From Endomicrobiia bacterium (lineage in GTDB: Bacteria > Elusimicrobiota > Endomicrobiia > Endomicrobiales > Endomicrobiaceae), in assembly GCA_025998295.1 (NCBI GenBank), contig BNVT01000073.1:1-6314 (forward strand): 6,314 nucleotides of DNA, in the 5' to 3' direction. The notes beneath the pieces were generated by a model. That model was given only the letters and a program-made list of their open reading frames with translations. It had not been told where the DNA came from and did no database searches. How positions within the stretch are numbered: the first letter of the stretch is position 1; every line of letters starts with the position of its first letter. Below, one piece after another: positions 1 through 6,050 of the stretch. Both the position numbers and the translations under genes were made by a program.

Positions 1-173
1 CTATCCTTGACTCTTTTATCAAATGCTTTCTTTACTCCCATTAATACTAAATCCATTACATCTGACCTAACTGCTTTCTTTTTTGTTTCATAGTACTTCT
101 ATTGTACTTTTATGTGTTGGTTATGTAGGAGGTCTAATGCATCTTTTTCAATATTTTGCAAAATTTCTTTCAT
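1..173 (-). pseudogene. Unrecognised gene remnant, runs off the left edge
   Basis: On the minus strand an ATG at 173 opens a 24-codon frame starting MKEILQNIEKDALDLL that ends at an amber TAG (101-99). The same frame then continues without a stop to the window edge (KYYETKKKAVRSDVMDLV and onward, rich in Lys, Asp, Val). Such lysine-rich amphipathic sequence looks coding, so a gene carrying one nonsense mutation is the simplest reading. Its ATG overlaps the TGA of the upstream frame (ATGA, 173-170). No Shine-Dalgarno sequence is visible before 173. An alternative is that a real gene starts at the ATG at 56 and continues outside the window. I do not recognise the family. Confidence 0.35.
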
Positions 174-328
174 AGTACATAACTTTTAACATTTTTTGTT
201 TTGATAAAATCTTGTATTTCGAAGCAAGAAACGTACAATTCAGCCAAATCACTTCGAGTTACACCATGCCGCAGTTTTAAAAAATGCAGGGGAGATTGAC
301 AAAAATCCTCTCTTTTATGACCATCTTT
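170..328 (-). pseudogene. Unrecognised coding-like remnant without a start codon
   Basis: A 52-codon minus-strand frame is open between a TAA (331-329) and a TGA (172-170). It contains the segment LRHGVTRSDLAELYVSCFE followed by IQDFIKTKNVKSYVL. The composition looks protein-like, with a short helix-turn-helix-like stretch (GVTRSDLAEL), but there is no plausible start codon, and the only nearby ATG (324) is in another frame that stops early. It abuts the 1-173 remnant with an ATGA overlap, so both may be pieces of one frameshifted gene. No family is recognised. It overlaps the left arm of the 245-380 inverted repeat. The call is tentative. Confidence 0.25.
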
Positions 329-380
329 TTAACAAAAAACTTATCTTCTTTTTTGTTATAGCATAACTTGAAGTGATTTG
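245..380. repeat. Segment bounded by a 17-bp imperfect inverted repeat
   Basis: CAAATCACTTCGAGTTA at 245-261 is matched in reverse complement at 364-380 (16 of 17 bases), enclosing 136 bp that begin 8 bp after the porA stop codon. Inside, 331-339 and 349-357 form a 9-bp A/T hairpin. Just outside, GTTATAG at 355-361 and CTATAAC at 382-388 form a further 7-bp inverted pair. No target-site duplication is seen at the ends and no U-tract follows a stem, so neither a mobile element nor a rho-independent terminator is proven. It could fold to protect the 3' end of the por transcript. Confidence 0.4.
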
Positions 381-388
381 ACTATAAC

Positions 389-1594
389 TTATTTTTTCCT
401 TACGTTAATATATTCAATCTGATTTGACGGCTTCTGCGCACCTGAAGCAATTTTGCCAAGTGTATTGTAAACGCTGGCAATATGCTCGGTGTTTATTTCT
501 CTTCCACCCAAACCATAAACATAATTTACAGCTTTAGGACTTACGACTCCTGCAGTATATAAAGACGCTACAACATCTGAATATAAAGGGGCATAAGCAC
601 CAGAACAACTATCAGCCCTGTCCATAACAGCAATCGCTTTAATGTGAGCTGAATCTTTCGCAATTTGTTCGGCTGGGAACGGTCTGTAAACTCTTATTTT
701 TAAAAGACCTGCTTTTATACCTTTCTCTCTCAATTCTTGAACTACAACCTTTGCAGTACCTGCGGTTGAACCGATAACTATTATTGCAATTTCAGCATCA
801 TCGAACATAAATTTTTCATACAAGTCATATTTGCGCCCAAAAATTTTTTCAAAATCGTTAGCTACTTCTAAAATTATATTACTCGAGTCTCTCATGGCTT
901 GCGCAAGTTGGAATCTGTGCTCAAAGTAATAATCCTGCAAATCAATTGAGCCTAATGTGTAAGGTTTCTTTGTATCTAAAAGATATCTTGCAGGTTTATA
1001 TTCTCCGACAAATGCTTTTACATCAGCATCGGGATAAGTTTCAACAACTTCCATACAGTGAGAAATAATAAATCCGTCTGTCGTTACAAGAGTAGGAAGG
1101 TTTGCTTTTTCAGCTATTCTTATAGCTTGAATCATATTGTCATAAGCTTCCTGAGAATTTTCTGAATATATCTGAATCCAACCAGAATCCCTTGCCCCCA
1201 TTGTATCAGACTGATCTCCGTGAATATTTAGAGGAGCGGAAATCGCTCTGTTGACTTCTGCCATAACGATAGGAAGTCTTAAGCCTGAAGCTATGTAAAG
1301 CATTTCCCACATTAGGCACAAGCCTTGAGAAGAAGTGCCTGTCATTGCTCTTGCACCTGCCGCAGATGCCGCTATTGTGGCAGACATTGCAGAGTGTTCG
1401 CTTTCTACAGCAATATACTCGCTCTTCACAATACCGTCTGCAACAAATTGTGAAAAAATCTGCACAATTTCAGTTGCGGGGGTTATGGGATATGCCGCCA
1501 CTACGTCCGGCTCTATTTGACGCATCGCTTCCGCCATAACCTCGTTGCCTGTTTTTGCAACAAGTTTGCCTTCTGAATATACTGTCTTCATCAT
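389..1594 (-). CDS. porA: Pyruvate/2-oxoacid:ferredoxin oxidoreductase, alpha subunit
   Basis: This is the alpha subunit of a CoA-acylating 2-oxoacid:ferredoxin oxidoreductase, a cytoplasmic enzyme that oxidatively decarboxylates pyruvate (or a related keto acid) to acetyl-CoA while reducing ferredoxin. In the 401-residue product the N-terminal domain shows AYPITPATE (34-42), VESEHSAM (63-70), TGTSSQG (85-91) and the long signature SAPLNIHGDQSD (119-130), typical of pyruvate-type alpha subunits. The C-terminal half (from about 250) matches the CoA-binding/transketolase C-terminal-like domain of this family. Length fits four-subunit enzymes. I place the start at ATG 1594, 8 nt after AAGGGG; the frame is open to a TTG at 1627, but that lacks a ribosome site. 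A second ATG follows immediately (1591). It lies 35 bp downstream of porD and is evidently cotranscribed with it. The exact keto-acid substrate cannot be read from this subunit alone. Confidence 0.93.
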   Translation of the reverse strand: MMKTVYSEGKLVAKTGNEVMAEAMRQIEPDVVAAYPITPATEIVQIFSQFVADGIVKSEYIAVESEHSAMSATIAASAAGARAMTGTSSQGLCLMWEMLYIASGLRLPIVMAEVNRAISAPLNIHGDQSDTMGARDSGWIQIYSENSQEAYDNMIQAIRIAEKANLPTLVTTDGFIISHCMEVVETYPDADVKAFVGEYKPARYLLDTKKPYTLGSIDLQDYYFEHRFQLAQAMRDSSNIILEVANDFEKIFGRKYDLYEKFMFDDAEIAIIVIGSTAGTAKVVVQELREKGIKAGLLKIRVYRPFPAEQIAKDSAHIKAIAVMDRADSCSGAYAPLYSDVVASLYTAGVVSPKAVNYVYGLGGREINTEHIASVYNTLGKIASGAQKPSNQIEYINVRKK

Positions 1595-1629
1595 TTTATT
1601 AACCCCTTGAGGCAAGGCCTCTATCAAAA

Positions 1630-1959
1630 TTATTTCTTTTCTTGTTCCATCGTAATTGCTTTAATCTTTATCGGACATTCGCTCGCGCAAATTCCACAAC
1701 CTTTGCAATGTTCGTAATCTATTCCTGTAACAACTGTTATTTTCTTTTCATCAGGAGCGATTTTTATGGAGGCATCAGGACACGAAATCCAACACGTTAA
1801 ACAATGGATACACTTTTCTTTATTCCATACAGGTCTTTGCGAACGCCAACTTCCTGTATTAAATTCTAATGCTGTCCCCGGTTCAACTATATCTCCTACA
1901 GTAAGTTCAGCTGCTGTTAATTTTCTACTGAAACTTTGTCCTTTTTTTTCTTTATTCAC
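1630..1959 (-). CDS. porD: 2-oxoacid:ferredoxin oxidoreductase delta subunit (2x[4Fe-4S] ferredoxin)
   Basis: This small ferredoxin-like subunit passes electrons from the TPP/FeS centre of the oxidoreductase to external ferredoxin. Its 109 residues hold two complete CxxCxxCxxxC motifs: C50, C53, C56, C60 (followed by Pro) and C85, C88, C91, C95 (followed by Pro). That is the pattern of a bacterial 2[4Fe-4S] ferredoxin. The N-terminal stretch with GTALEFNTGSWRSQRPVWN (about 28-46) is typical of porD proteins, where it packs on the partner subunits. The start is GTG at 1959, supported by a perfect GGAGG six bases upstream (1966-1970). It is separated from porG by a 206-bp gap containing repeat copy A, but followed closely by porA, so it may be translated, and perhaps transcribed, somewhat independently of porG. 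Confidence 0.94.
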   Translation of the reverse strand: MNKEKKGQSFSRKLTAAELTVGDIVEPGTALEFNTGSWRSQRPVWNKEKCIHCLTCWISCPDASIKIAPDEKKITVVTGIDYEHCKGCGICASECPIKIKAITMEQEKK

Positions 1960-1965
1960 TTTATT

Positions 1966-1970
1966 CCTCC
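1966..1970 (-). promoter_or_regulatory. Strong Shine-Dalgarno site for porD
   Basis: The coding strand reads GGAGG, then AATAAA, then GTG. It is the strongest ribosome-binding site in the window and settles the GTG start of porD, which would otherwise be doubtful. A strong site here fits a cistron placed after a long non-coding gap, where translational coupling to porG is impossible. Confidence 0.8.
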
Positions 1971-2010
1971 AAGAGGTAAAACCTACTCTATTAAATATTA
2001 AGCAGGATCT

Positions 2011-2148
2011 ATCTAAAAACCATGGCCTTGATAAATTTTCGTATTTACCGCATTAACCCTTGGTTTTATAGGCATCTTGCCCGCAAAAACAACATCAGCC
2101 ATCAAAACAAGTTAAAAATTGACAGTGGCTTGATAAGCGTTTTTAGAC
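2011..2148. repeat. Dispersed inverted-repeat element, copy A (inside por operon)
   Basis: This ~138-bp segment fills most of the porG-porD gap. Its ends are inverted repeats: TCTAAAAAC at 2012-2020 and GTTTTTAGA at 2139-2147. It aligns along its full length, in the same orientation, with copy B at 5877-6012. Shared blocks include AAACCAT near the left end, GTATTTACC, CAAAAAC/TAAAAATAACATC and the right-end CAGT..CTTG..GTTTTTAGA. Identity is roughly two thirds by eye. A second inverted pair, GGCCTTGA (2024-2031) and TCAAGGCC (2153-2160), overlaps its ends. Length, terminal inverted repeats and intergenic location resemble a MITE. No target-site duplication is evident. Confidence 0.7.
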
Positions 2149-2165
2149 AGACTCAAGGCCAGTAA

Positions 2166-2747
2166 TTATTGGTTTTTTACTTCGTCGAAAGCGCGTTTTA
2201 TAGATGCAAGGTTACCTTCTATAACTTCCGGTTTATGTCTAAACTTTGCAGTAAGCTTATCTTTTGTATCTTCCAAAACGCCGTTTATATCTAGAGTTCC
2301 TATAACTTTTACCAAGGCTCCAAGCATAGGGGTGTTAGGTATATCTTTACCTATTGTTTCTACAGCTATTTTGCTTGCATTCACTACATACACCTGGGCT
2401 GCGTCGATACCAAGTTTGCGTGCAATTTCTATAGCACTAAAAGAAGTATTTATTATAACATTCCCTGTTGTTCCGACACCATTAGTTACAGGAACTGACT
2501 CCATAAGAGACGGATCCAAAATAACTACATAATTCGGATTTGTTATACCGGAATGAATTGTGATAGGGTCTTGGCTTATTCTGTTAAAAGACTGAACCGG
2601 AGCGCCCATTCTTTCTGGCCCATATTCAGGAAATGCCTGAATATACTTGCCTGTTGCTAAAACAGTCTCGGCAAACAGAAGCGCCGCAGTCTTTGCACCC
2701 TGCCCTCCGCGTCCGTGCCAACGAACTTCAATCATTTGTGCTGACAT
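2166..2747 (-). CDS. porG: 2-oxoacid:ferredoxin oxidoreductase gamma subunit
   Basis: This is the gamma subunit of the pyruvate/2-oxoacid:ferredoxin oxidoreductase complex, part of the CoA-handling half of the enzyme. The 193 residues match the normal length of a stand-alone gamma subunit. The N-terminal signature IEVRWHGRGGQGAKTAA (6-22) is diagnostic, and FPEYGPERMGAPVQSF (39-54) is the second conserved block. The start at ATG 2747 is supported by GGAG about 10 nt upstream, which sits directly after the stop codon of the lipoprotein gene (17-bp gap). An ATG at 2735 (M5) is a possible alternative. The gene is followed by repeat copy A instead of directly by porD, which is unusual for this operon. 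The same frame continues past the stop into the repeat. Confidence 0.94.
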   Translation of the reverse strand: MSAQMIEVRWHGRGGQGAKTAALLFAETVLATGKYIQAFPEYGPERMGAPVQSFNRISQDPITIHSGITNPNYVVILDPSLMESVPVTNGVGTTGNVIINTSFSAIEIARKLGIDAAQVYVVNASKIAVETIGKDIPNTPMLGALVKVIGTLDINGVLEDTKDKLTAKFRHKPEVIEGNLASIKRAFDEVKNQ

Positions 2748-2764
2748 CTTTTTTAATCTCCTTT

Positions 2765-3184
2765 TTATTTTTTCTGCTCGGGTTCTAGGTCAACGCTAAT
2801 ATTATCGGGAGAAAGCTCATACCACGCTCCTGTTGCCGCCTCAACAATAGGTATAATAAAAGCAGTAAAATTAATAGGTATATAACAAGCAGTAAAAAAA
2901 GTGCCGAGAATAATATCAGTAATTAACCATGCTTCTTGAAGATTGCTTGTAATATTTCTATGTTTTGTCTGAAAACCCATCTTTTTTACAACTACAGCAT
3001 GATCTCTATCTCTTTTCAATTTAACGTTTACAGAATCACTTCCGACAAAATTTCCATCAACATAAATTTCAGCATCTTGTGTGGTTGAATTTATTGCAAC
3101 GCTTTTAGTTTTACCTTGATACACCGATGCACATGAACTCGTTACCAACGCAAACGACAACAACAAAACCAATGATTTCTTCAT
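2765..3184 (-). CDS. PEGA-type lipoprotein with C-terminal membrane-like segment
   Basis: This 139-residue protein begins with a lipoprotein-like signal: MKK, a hydrophobic core LVLLLSFALV (5-14), then TSSC with Cys18 as the likely lipidated residue. The -3 position is Thr, so the lipobox is weak. Residues about 27-80 resemble a PEGA domain, a small beta-sandwich often in surface or periplasmic proteins (AEIYVDGNFVGSDSVNVKL, then VVVKKMGF). Residues 86-115 are strongly hydrophobic and may form one or two membrane segments. The tail ATGAWYELSPDNISVDLEP resembles the end of other PEGA lipoproteins. Residue +2 is not Asp, so outer-membrane sorting is possible if the cell has Lol machinery. The start is supported by AAGGAGAT upstream of ATG 3184. 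Its role is unknown; its place between recR and porG looks positional and not functional. Confidence 0.75.
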   Translation of the reverse strand: MKKSLVLLLSFALVTSSCASVYQGKTKSVAINSTTQDAEIYVDGNFVGSDSVNVKLKRDRDHAVVVKKMGFQTKHRNITSNLQEAWLITDIILGTFFTACYIPINFTAFIIPIVEAATGAWYELSPDNISVDLEPEQKK

Positions 3185-3215
3185 TTTACATCTCCTTCTG
3201 ATATTTTTATTTTAC

Positions 3216-3810
3216 TTACATCTCTTTTCTGCCCGCTATAGCACGTGATATAGTTACCTCATCAGCATATTCAATATCGCCGCCAACGGGCAAACCATAA
3301 CCCAATCTTGTGACTTTGATATTTAATTTTTATAATCTCGGCAAGGTAAACGGCAGTTATTTCGCCTTTGGAGTCTGCATCTGTAGCAATTATTACTTCA
3401 CTAATATTACCACTTTTTAATCTTTTTATTAGCTTATCAACCCTTATGTCGCAAGGACCAACCGCATCAAGTGGCGACAATGCCCCACCAAGCACAAAGT
3501 AAAGACCCTTATAATCTTTAACCTTACTTACTGCTATTAAATCCTGAGGGGTTTCAACAACACATACGGTATCATGTTCTCTTGTAGAATCGGAACATGC
3601 GGGACACGGATCGTGCTCGCTTAAGTTATAGCAAATACCACAGCTTTTCATTGTTTGTCTTGCTTTCTGTATAGAATCTATAAGTCTGTTGACTTCATCC
3701 CAAGGCATTTTTAGTATATGATAACTAAGACGTTCAGCCATTTTAGGACCTACTCCAGGCAGTTTTTTTACAATTTCAACCATCTTTTCTATGGGCTGTG
3801 GTCTGTTCAT
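3216..3810 (-). pseudogene. recR: Recombination mediator RecR, frameshifted near the C-terminus
   Basis: RecR works with RecO/RecF to load RecA at gapped DNA. The intact part shows the helix-hairpin-helix LPGVGPKMAERLSYHIL (17-33), a C4 zinc finger (C57, C60, C69, C72) and the Toprim domain with VVETPQDL (84-91) and IIATDADSKGE (140-150). After about codon 161 the frame breaks and ends 18 residues later at 3271. The next frame resumes the family sequence exactly ([15 protein letters not shown], then [19 protein letters not shown]) and stops at TAA 3218-3216. Removing one base from the T5 run at 3327-3331 restores a 197-residue RecR of normal length. The break removes the conserved LPVGGDxEYADE block, so the 179-residue product is probably inactive. 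It starts 18 bp after dnaX; ybaB is missing between them. A sequencing error in the homopolymer is the main alternative. Confidence 0.9.
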
Positions 3811-3828
3811 ATTTATTTAACCCAAAAA

Positions 3829-5451
3829 TTACATTTTTTTAGCAGTTGAGCCAAACTTTTTTGCTATTTCTTCTATGTGTTTAGGAACTGCAGTTTTTGT
3901 AGTTTCCTTAAAATCTTCTTCAACTACATATTCAGCAACAGCAGAATCTTTTTTTTCTTTTACAATTACATCTTCCTGCGTCAGTTCCAGAGATACGTTT
4001 TTTTCAACGTTAACCTTAATTACTATATTTAATCCTGTTTTTTTTTGGAAAAGTTTTAAAATTTGCTCTTTAAACTCCATAACACCATCGTAATTAAACT
4101 GATTGGCCACCGTAAGCTGTATAGACAAATCTCCAAGAACTTTAATTAACGCATTTTTTAATGGCTGCGCCGTAAGAGGGTGCTTGTTTATTATTTCGCT
4201 TATAATTTCATTCCACACATCCATTAAATCTAGGCTATCAGAAATTTCATTAACAACACTTCCTTCTTCTCTATGCAACTTGGACTGCTGTTCAAAAGAA
4301 GACTTGAAGCTATTATCAATTTTAATATTTTTCTCCAACTCTGTTATCCTGCTTATAAGTTCACCAACATTATAATACGGCTCCGACATTTTTAGAAGAT
4401 ATATTTCAACGAGAATTCTCGGTTGGTCGTGCCAGCGCATTTCCTCAAGAGCTTTTGACAAAAGATTATTCATACGCACATGACGCTCAATAGTAAATAA
4501 ACTTTTTTGAGTATCAAAAAGTTTTTTATCTTCAGAAGAAATTTCCGCGACTGCAGGATTTATTGAATAAATCATAACTTGTCTTAGATGATCTCTCAAA
4601 TCTCTTGCAAACTGCAAAATATTATATCCTTGCTCTGTAATTTCTTTAACTGTCTTTAGAATAGTCCAGATATCGCTCTTTGCTATACTTTCCGTAACTG
4701 AAGCGATAATATCTTTTGGAAGAAGTCCAAGCAAACCTCTTACGTATTCACCTGTTATTTTACCAGTACTTGAAGAAACAGCCTGATCTAAAAGACTTAA
4801 AGCATCTCTCATAGAACCACCTGAAGCCACAGTAACTATATTTAGAGCTTCATCATCTATCTCAAAACCTTCTTTTTGTCCTATATTTTTTATTGCCGCA
4901 GACATTTCAGAGCTTGATATCAGTTTAAATCTGTATCTCTGACATCTTGAAAGAATAGTGACGGGAATTTTATGCTGCTCCGTTGTAGCCATAATAAAAA
5001 CTACATGCGATGGGGGTTCTTCAAGCGTTTTAAGCAAAGCGTTAAAAGCTTGTGTGGTTATCTGATGAGCCTCATCTATAATATAGATTTTATATTTTGA
5101 ATTAGCGCTTGAAAATTTTACATTTTCTCTTAAAGCCCTTATCTCGTCTATACCGTTGTTTGACGCTCCATCAATTTCAAGCACATCAACGCTTGAACTT
5201 TTTGAAATATCCAAACAATTGTCGCATACCCCACAAGGCTCAGCTACAATATCGTTTTTACAATTCAACGCTTTGGCAAGAATTCTTGCCATAGTTGTTT
5301 TACCACAACCTCTGGGTCCGCTAAATAAATATGCATGTGCAACACGATTTTCAGAAATTGCGTTCTTAAGAGTCTGTGATATATGTTCCTGCCCAATAAC
5401 CGCATCAAAATTTTGAGGCCTAAATTTTCTAGCTAACCCAAGATATGACAT
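3829..5451 (-). CDS. dnaX: DNA polymerase III subunit tau/gamma (clamp loader)
   Basis: DnaX is the ATPase motor of the clamp loader that opens the beta clamp at primer termini. In the 540-residue product starting MSYLGLARKFRPQNF the AAA+ module shows Walker A GPRGCGKT (45-52), the DnaX zinc-binding cysteines C64, C73, C76, C79, Walker B IYIIDEAH (122-129), sensor 1 FIMATTE (152-158) and the SRC motif with its arginine finger (R169). Lid and clamp-loader oligomerisation domains follow to about 360; the C-terminal third is variable, as usual for tau. I start at ATG 5451: MSY...ARKxRP is the family N-terminus and AAAGGA lies 9 nt upstream (5461-5466). The frame extends to a TTG at 5496 without support. 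It heads the minus-strand operon. An A9 tract near codon 470 could allow a gamma-like short form. Confidence 0.96.
   Translation of the reverse strand: MSYLGLARKFRPQNFDAVIGQEHISQTLKNAISENRVAHAYLFSGPRGCGKTTMARILAKALNCKNDIVAEPCGVCDNCLDISKSSSVDVLEIDGASNNGIDEIRALRENVKFSSANSKYKIYIIDEAHQITTQAFNALLKTLEEPPSHVVFIMATTEQHKIPVTILSRCQRYRFKLISSSEMSAAIKNIGQKEGFEIDDEALNIVTVASGGSMRDALSLLDQAVSSSTGKITGEYVRGLLGLLPKDIIASVTESIAKSDIWTILKTVKEITEQGYNILQFARDLRDHLRQVMIYSINPAVAEISSEDKKLFDTQKSLFTIERHVRMNNLLSKALEEMRWHDQPRILVEIYLLKMSEPYYNVGELISRITELEKNIKIDNSFKSSFEQQSKLHREEGSVVNEISDSLDLMDVWNEIISEIINKHPLTAQPLKNALIKVLGDLSIQLTVANQFNYDGVMEFKEQILKLFQKKTGLNIVIKVNVEKNVSLELTQEDVIVKEKKDSAVAEYVVEEDFKETTKTAVPKHIEEIAKKFGSTAKKM
4038..4046 (-). 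other. A9 homopolymer in dnaX, candidate slippage site
   Basis: The dnaX coding strand has nine consecutive A in the context C-CAA-AAA-AAA-ACA-GG (residues QKKT near 469-472). Transcripts with one A fewer would stop after QKKQD, and with one A more after QKKNRIKYSN, so either slip gives a product of about 473-480 residues instead of 540. In Thermus thermophilus an A9 run in dnaX is known to give gamma by transcriptional slippage. Here the function is inferred only; AT-rich genomes also have such runs by chance, and an A8 run occurs at 3949-3956. Confidence 0.35.
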
Positions 5452-5460
5452 AAGGCAAAA

Positions 5461-5466
5461 TCCTTT
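5461..5466 (-). promoter_or_regulatory. Shine-Dalgarno site deciding the dnaX start
   Basis: AAAGGA on the coding strand, 9 nt before the ATG at 5451. It supports the internal ATG over the 15-codon upstream extension that begins with TTG at 5496, which has no such site and is not part of the DnaX family N-terminus. Confidence 0.65.
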
Positions 5467-5590
5467 TAATAAAAATATTTTAAGCCAAAGATTCAAATTT
5501 CATTACAGCTACGTTATTTTAACCCAACAAATGCGCTTAATATTGTTTTATTTTCACTATCTTTCCCTAATATTATTTTGTTGTCTAATT

Positions 5591-5599
5591 ATTGTAGCA
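5591..5599 (-). promoter_or_regulatory. Probable extended -10 promoter for the dnaX operon
   Basis: The minus strand reads TGC-TACAAT, an extended -10 element (TGn plus five of six consensus bases). No convincing -35 is present at the usual spacing; the stretch there is A-rich. Transcription would start near 5584, leaving a leader of about 130 nt before dnaX. No hairpin or riboswitch-like fold stands out in that leader. It is the best promoter-like sequence upstream of the cluster and lies in the divergent gap between dnaX and the plus-strand remnant. Confidence 0.4.
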
Positions 5600-5621
5600 T
5601 ATAAATCTTGAATTTTTTTTT

Positions 5622-5884
5622 ATGGGTTCTAAAAGTTTACTGGCAAGAATCACGCAAAAAAAACGAATACTTGCATATATAAAATCAAGCATATCTAAGT
5701 ATCAAATAATTAATGAAATTTGTAAAAGCTATTATGGCTTATAGATACAAAAGAGAACAAAGTTCCATATGTGTACTGTACTGAAATTGCAAAGGAACAG
5801 ATTAAAAAACTTACGGGCGCGTCTTTTGAACTATACTTGAAAGGTTGTAACGTAACATGCTACATAGTCCTGAGGTGTCTCTAG
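5622..5884 (+). pseudogene. Unrecognised frameshifted gene remnant, possibly a winged-helix protein
   Basis: On the plus strand ATG 5622 opens a 40-codon frame (MGSKSLLARITQKKRILAYI, then KSSISKYQIINEICKSYYGL) ending at TAG 5742-5744. One frame over, an open stretch 5726-5881 reads IDTKENKVPYVYCTEIAKEQ then IKKLTGASFELYLKGCNVT and ends at TAG 5882-5884. Both segments look like real protein and join at about 5741 if one base is restored. The composite of about 87 residues (lysine-rich, helical) hints at a DNA-binding winged helix like those in phage or plasmid replication proteins, but this is only resemblance. No Shine-Dalgarno precedes the ATG. The second segment ends just inside repeat copy B (starting 5877), suggesting the repeat truncated the gene. 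Confidence 0.45.
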
Positions 5885-6012
5885 AAACCATAGTTTTTAG
5901 AGATTTCTGTATTTACCATGCTAACCTTGTTTAAGGTATCCCGTCGTAAAAATAACATCGCATACCAAAACCAAAGACTAGCAACAGTAACTTGTTTAGA
6001 GTTTTTAGAGAC
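5877..6012. repeat. Dispersed inverted-repeat element, copy B
   Basis: This 136-bp element has 12-bp terminal inverted repeats: GTCTCTAGAAAC at 5877-5888 and GTTTTTAGAGAC at 6001-6012 (11 of 12 paired). It is homologous to copy A (2011-2148) in the same orientation and of nearly equal length. The best-kept blocks are the ends, GTATTTACC and TAAAAATAACATC. Read on the minus strand, both copies encode a related peptide (SKN..Q.TV, LVL..DV.F, VNT.I....GF then a stop), but each needs a frameshift or has an internal stop. It overlaps the last codons of the plus-strand remnant. No target-site duplication is visible. Confidence 0.7.
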
Positions 6013-6050
6013 ATCCAACGTGTAAAAGATTTTGAATTTATATAAGGCTG

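Noticed and set aside
212..238. Possible rho-independent terminator for the por operon
   Set aside because: The stem is only 5+4 bp with a bulge, and no proper U-tract follows on the minus strand.
284..361. Short plus-strand frame MQGRLTKILSFM... after porA
   Set aside because: Twenty-five codons, no ribosome site, and it lies in the inverted-repeat segment. Hydrophobicity comes from T-rich DNA.
1595..1627. 11-codon N-terminal extension of PorA
   Set aside because: It begins at TTG only two bases past the porD stop and contains the AAGGGG ribosome site for the downstream ATG, so it is leader and not coding.
1766..2056. Plus-strand open frame opposite porD
   Set aside because: It is antisense to a well-supported ferredoxin gene, has no recognisable product, and crosses into repeat copy A.
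3875..4375. Plus-strand open frames opposite the dnaX 3' part
   Set aside because: Their Ser/Phe/Leu-rich composition is that of the complement of a Lys/Glu-rich gene, with no independent support.
5452..5496. 15-codon N-terminal extension of DnaX
   Set aside because: It begins at TTG without a Shine-Dalgarno site. The family N-terminus MSY...ARKxRP begins at 5451, where a good ribosome site exists.
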